A DNA stretch of 32,331 nt from assembly GCA_000337115.1 (NCBI GenBank), contig AOIR01000063.1:31287-63617 (forward strand), written 5' to 3'. A model generated the notes under the pieces. The model did not search any database. It was not told the origin of the DNA and worked only from the letters and a program-made list of their open reading frames with translations. Source of the DNA: Natrinema thermotolerans DSM 11552 (GTDB taxonomy: Archaea > Halobacteriota > Halobacteria > Halobacteriales > Natrialbaceae). Positions 31,481-32,331 of this stretch are shown here, in pieces (the first letter of the stretch is position 1; every line of letters begins with the position of its first letter). The translations under genes and the position numbers were made by a program.

Positions 31481-32331
31481 CTATCTCCCCCGTCACAGGC
31501 GAGATTCGGGAGTACCTTCTGTCGGATGTTCTCTGCCCCGTTCACGTCGGCGTTGGCGACCAGCCCACACGCCTCGCAGACGTACAGCCCACGCTCGACG
31601 CGCTGGCTGTCGTCGGTGGTTCCGCAAGACGCACACGACTTCGAGGTATCGCGTTCGTCCACGCGCTCAACTCTGATGCCACGCTCGGAGGCTTTGTATT
31701 CCAGCATCTCGACGAAGCGGTCGAACGCCCACCCGTGTAGGTCCAGATTGCCGTGGTCGCTCCAGTCGGTTCCCTCGCGGATGTCCGAGAGGTCGCCCAC
31801 GGCAATCGTCCCGACGTTTCGGGCGGCACACTCATCTACCATATCCGCTGACACAGCGTGTAAGAAGTGGTCACGTCTGCCCCGGCGCTTGCGGTCCAAT
31901 CGGTGCGCTCTGTGGGAGTCGCTATCGTCGCACTTCGCTCGCTCTTTCTGGAAGTAGTAGTCGTCCTCTTTGAGTGCGCCACCGGGGTACAGCAGGGCTT
32001 CGTCTCCGACCGCGATGGCGGCGAAGTTGCAGATGCCGAGGTCGATGCCCGCCACCCGGTCGCCGGGTGGCTCCGGGTCGCCAGTTTCGACGCGACAGAC
32101 GATGTGTAACTCCCATTCATCGCCGGTCCAGACCGCCCGGACCTGCTGGACGTTTTGTACGTCCACGTTCGGGTCAGCGGCGTACTCACAGAGTACGAAG
32201 TCGGACCACGAGTCTTTGAGATTCGCCCCCTTTGAGAGTCGAATCCTGTTGTGGTCGGGGTCGTGCTTGAAGCCGTCCTCTTTGAACGTGACCGTCGAGC
32301 GCGGGTGGTCGACGCCGTGCTTGCGGTAGCC
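31387..32331 (-). CDS. tnpB: TnpB RNA-guided nuclease family protein, 5' end outside window
   Basis: The frame is open to the window edge (314 residues visible, first ones YRKHGVDHPRSTVTFKEDGF). A 259-residue frame starting at a GTG at 32166 is only an internal part. The RuvC-I motif is GDRVAGIDLGICNFAAIA (Asp at 32041-32043). At RuvC-II, GTIAVGDLSDIREG has Gly at 31795-31797 where the family usually has Glu (xEDL). The zinc ribbon is KSCASCGTTDD with YVCEACGLVA, four Cys in CxxC pairs. RuvC-III NADVNGAENI keeps its Asp (31546-31548). TnpB guides cleavage of DNA with its omega-RNA and aids transposon retention. The Gly may mean loss of cleavage or a rearranged active site. A short tail past the RuvC-III motif ends DKSTGQVAPQEQ. 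Confidence 0.88.
   Translation of the reverse strand, partial: GYRKHGVDHPRSTVTFKEDGFKHDPDHNRIRLSKGANLKDSWSDFVLCEYAADPNVDVQNVQQVRAVWTGDEWELHIVCRVETGDPEPPGDRVAGIDLGICNFAAIAVGDEALLYPGGALKEDDYYFQKERAKCDDSDSHRAHRLDRKRRGRRDHFLHAVSADMVDECAARNVGTIAVGDLSDIREGTDWSDHGNLDLHGWAFDRFVEMLEYKASERGIRVERVDERDTSKSCASCGTTDDSQRVERGLYVCEACGLVANADVNGAENIRQKVLPNLACDGGDRDNGWMAQPAVRLFDKSTGQVAPQEQVSREP

Larger units (their letters stand above)
31339..32331 (-). mobile_element. IS200/IS605-superfamily (IS1341-type) element, left part beyond window
   Basis: The right end is recognised by the conserved haloarchaeal terminus: on this strand GAAACCCCGGCG, then GAGGATGTCA ending at 31339, just 3' of tnpB. The element continues past the window end, so the left end and a possible tnpA are not visible. 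This element type has no inverted repeats or target duplication. Confidence 0.78.

Noticed and set aside
1-32331. CRISPR array, tRNA or rRNA genes
   Set aside because: No regularly spaced direct repeats and no tRNA- or rRNA-like sequence noticed on reading both strands.

Overview
The window looks like a haloarchaeal chromosome segment, probably of the Natrialba/Natrinema type. The right part is G+C-rich with many CTCGAG motifs and strongly acidic proteins. Promoters lie close to start codons, several gene families are of the kind seen in haloarchaea (zinc-finger micro-protein, DUF1616, DUF4350), and an archaeal N-glycosylation pair (AglF/AglM type) is present. No rRNA, tRNA or CRISPR array was seen.

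Region 1 (1 to about 14,050) is clearly more A+T-rich than the rest and is an accessory surface-glycan island. It holds the end of a sulfatase-fold enzyme, two GT4 glycosyltransferases, a sulfatase-fold pseudogene with two in-frame stops, a polytopic GT-C-like membrane protein, a GT2 glycosyltransferase, a polysaccharide pyruvyl transferase family protein, an intact sulfatase-fold enzyme and a Wzx-type flippase. The island is scarred by broken transposases: one IS6-type remnant lies directly against a second truncated one (6557-7710), the second carries a 58-bp double-hairpin insertion, and a third DDE transposase relic (about 13,520-13,960) sits at the island edge.

Region 2 (14,070-20,656) is a nucleotide-sugar and lipid-glycosylation block: an AglF-like nucleotidyltransferase divergent from an AglM-like UDP-glucose 6-dehydrogenase, a second sugar nucleotidyltransferase with a beta-helix tail, a GalE-like epimerase, a 54-residue zinc-finger micro-protein, a decayed epimerase tail, and a membrane-anchored GT2 of the dolichol-phosphate sugar transferase type. 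With region 1 it can supply activated sugars (including UDP-glucuronate), assemble and modify a lipid-linked glycan, and flip it across the membrane.

Region 3 (20,980-30,973) starts with a DUF1616 membrane protein and a two-HTH regulator. A MoxR/DUF58-type cluster follows: a DUF4129 protein with Ig-like repeats, divergent DUF58 and two small membrane proteins, then convergent MoxR ATPase, DUF4350 protein and a small membrane protein. This is probably an envelope or chaperone-like module; its substrate is unknown.

Region 4 (31,339 to the end) is an IS1341-type element: a TnpB running off the window, with the right-end hairpin expected of its omega/re-RNA. Its RuvC-II position shows Gly where Glu is normally found. 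The strongest candidates for follow-up are this TnpB/RNA unit, the 58-bp double-hairpin insertion, the decaying sulfatase-fold genes with Thr at the nucleophile position, and the rearranged MoxR cluster.
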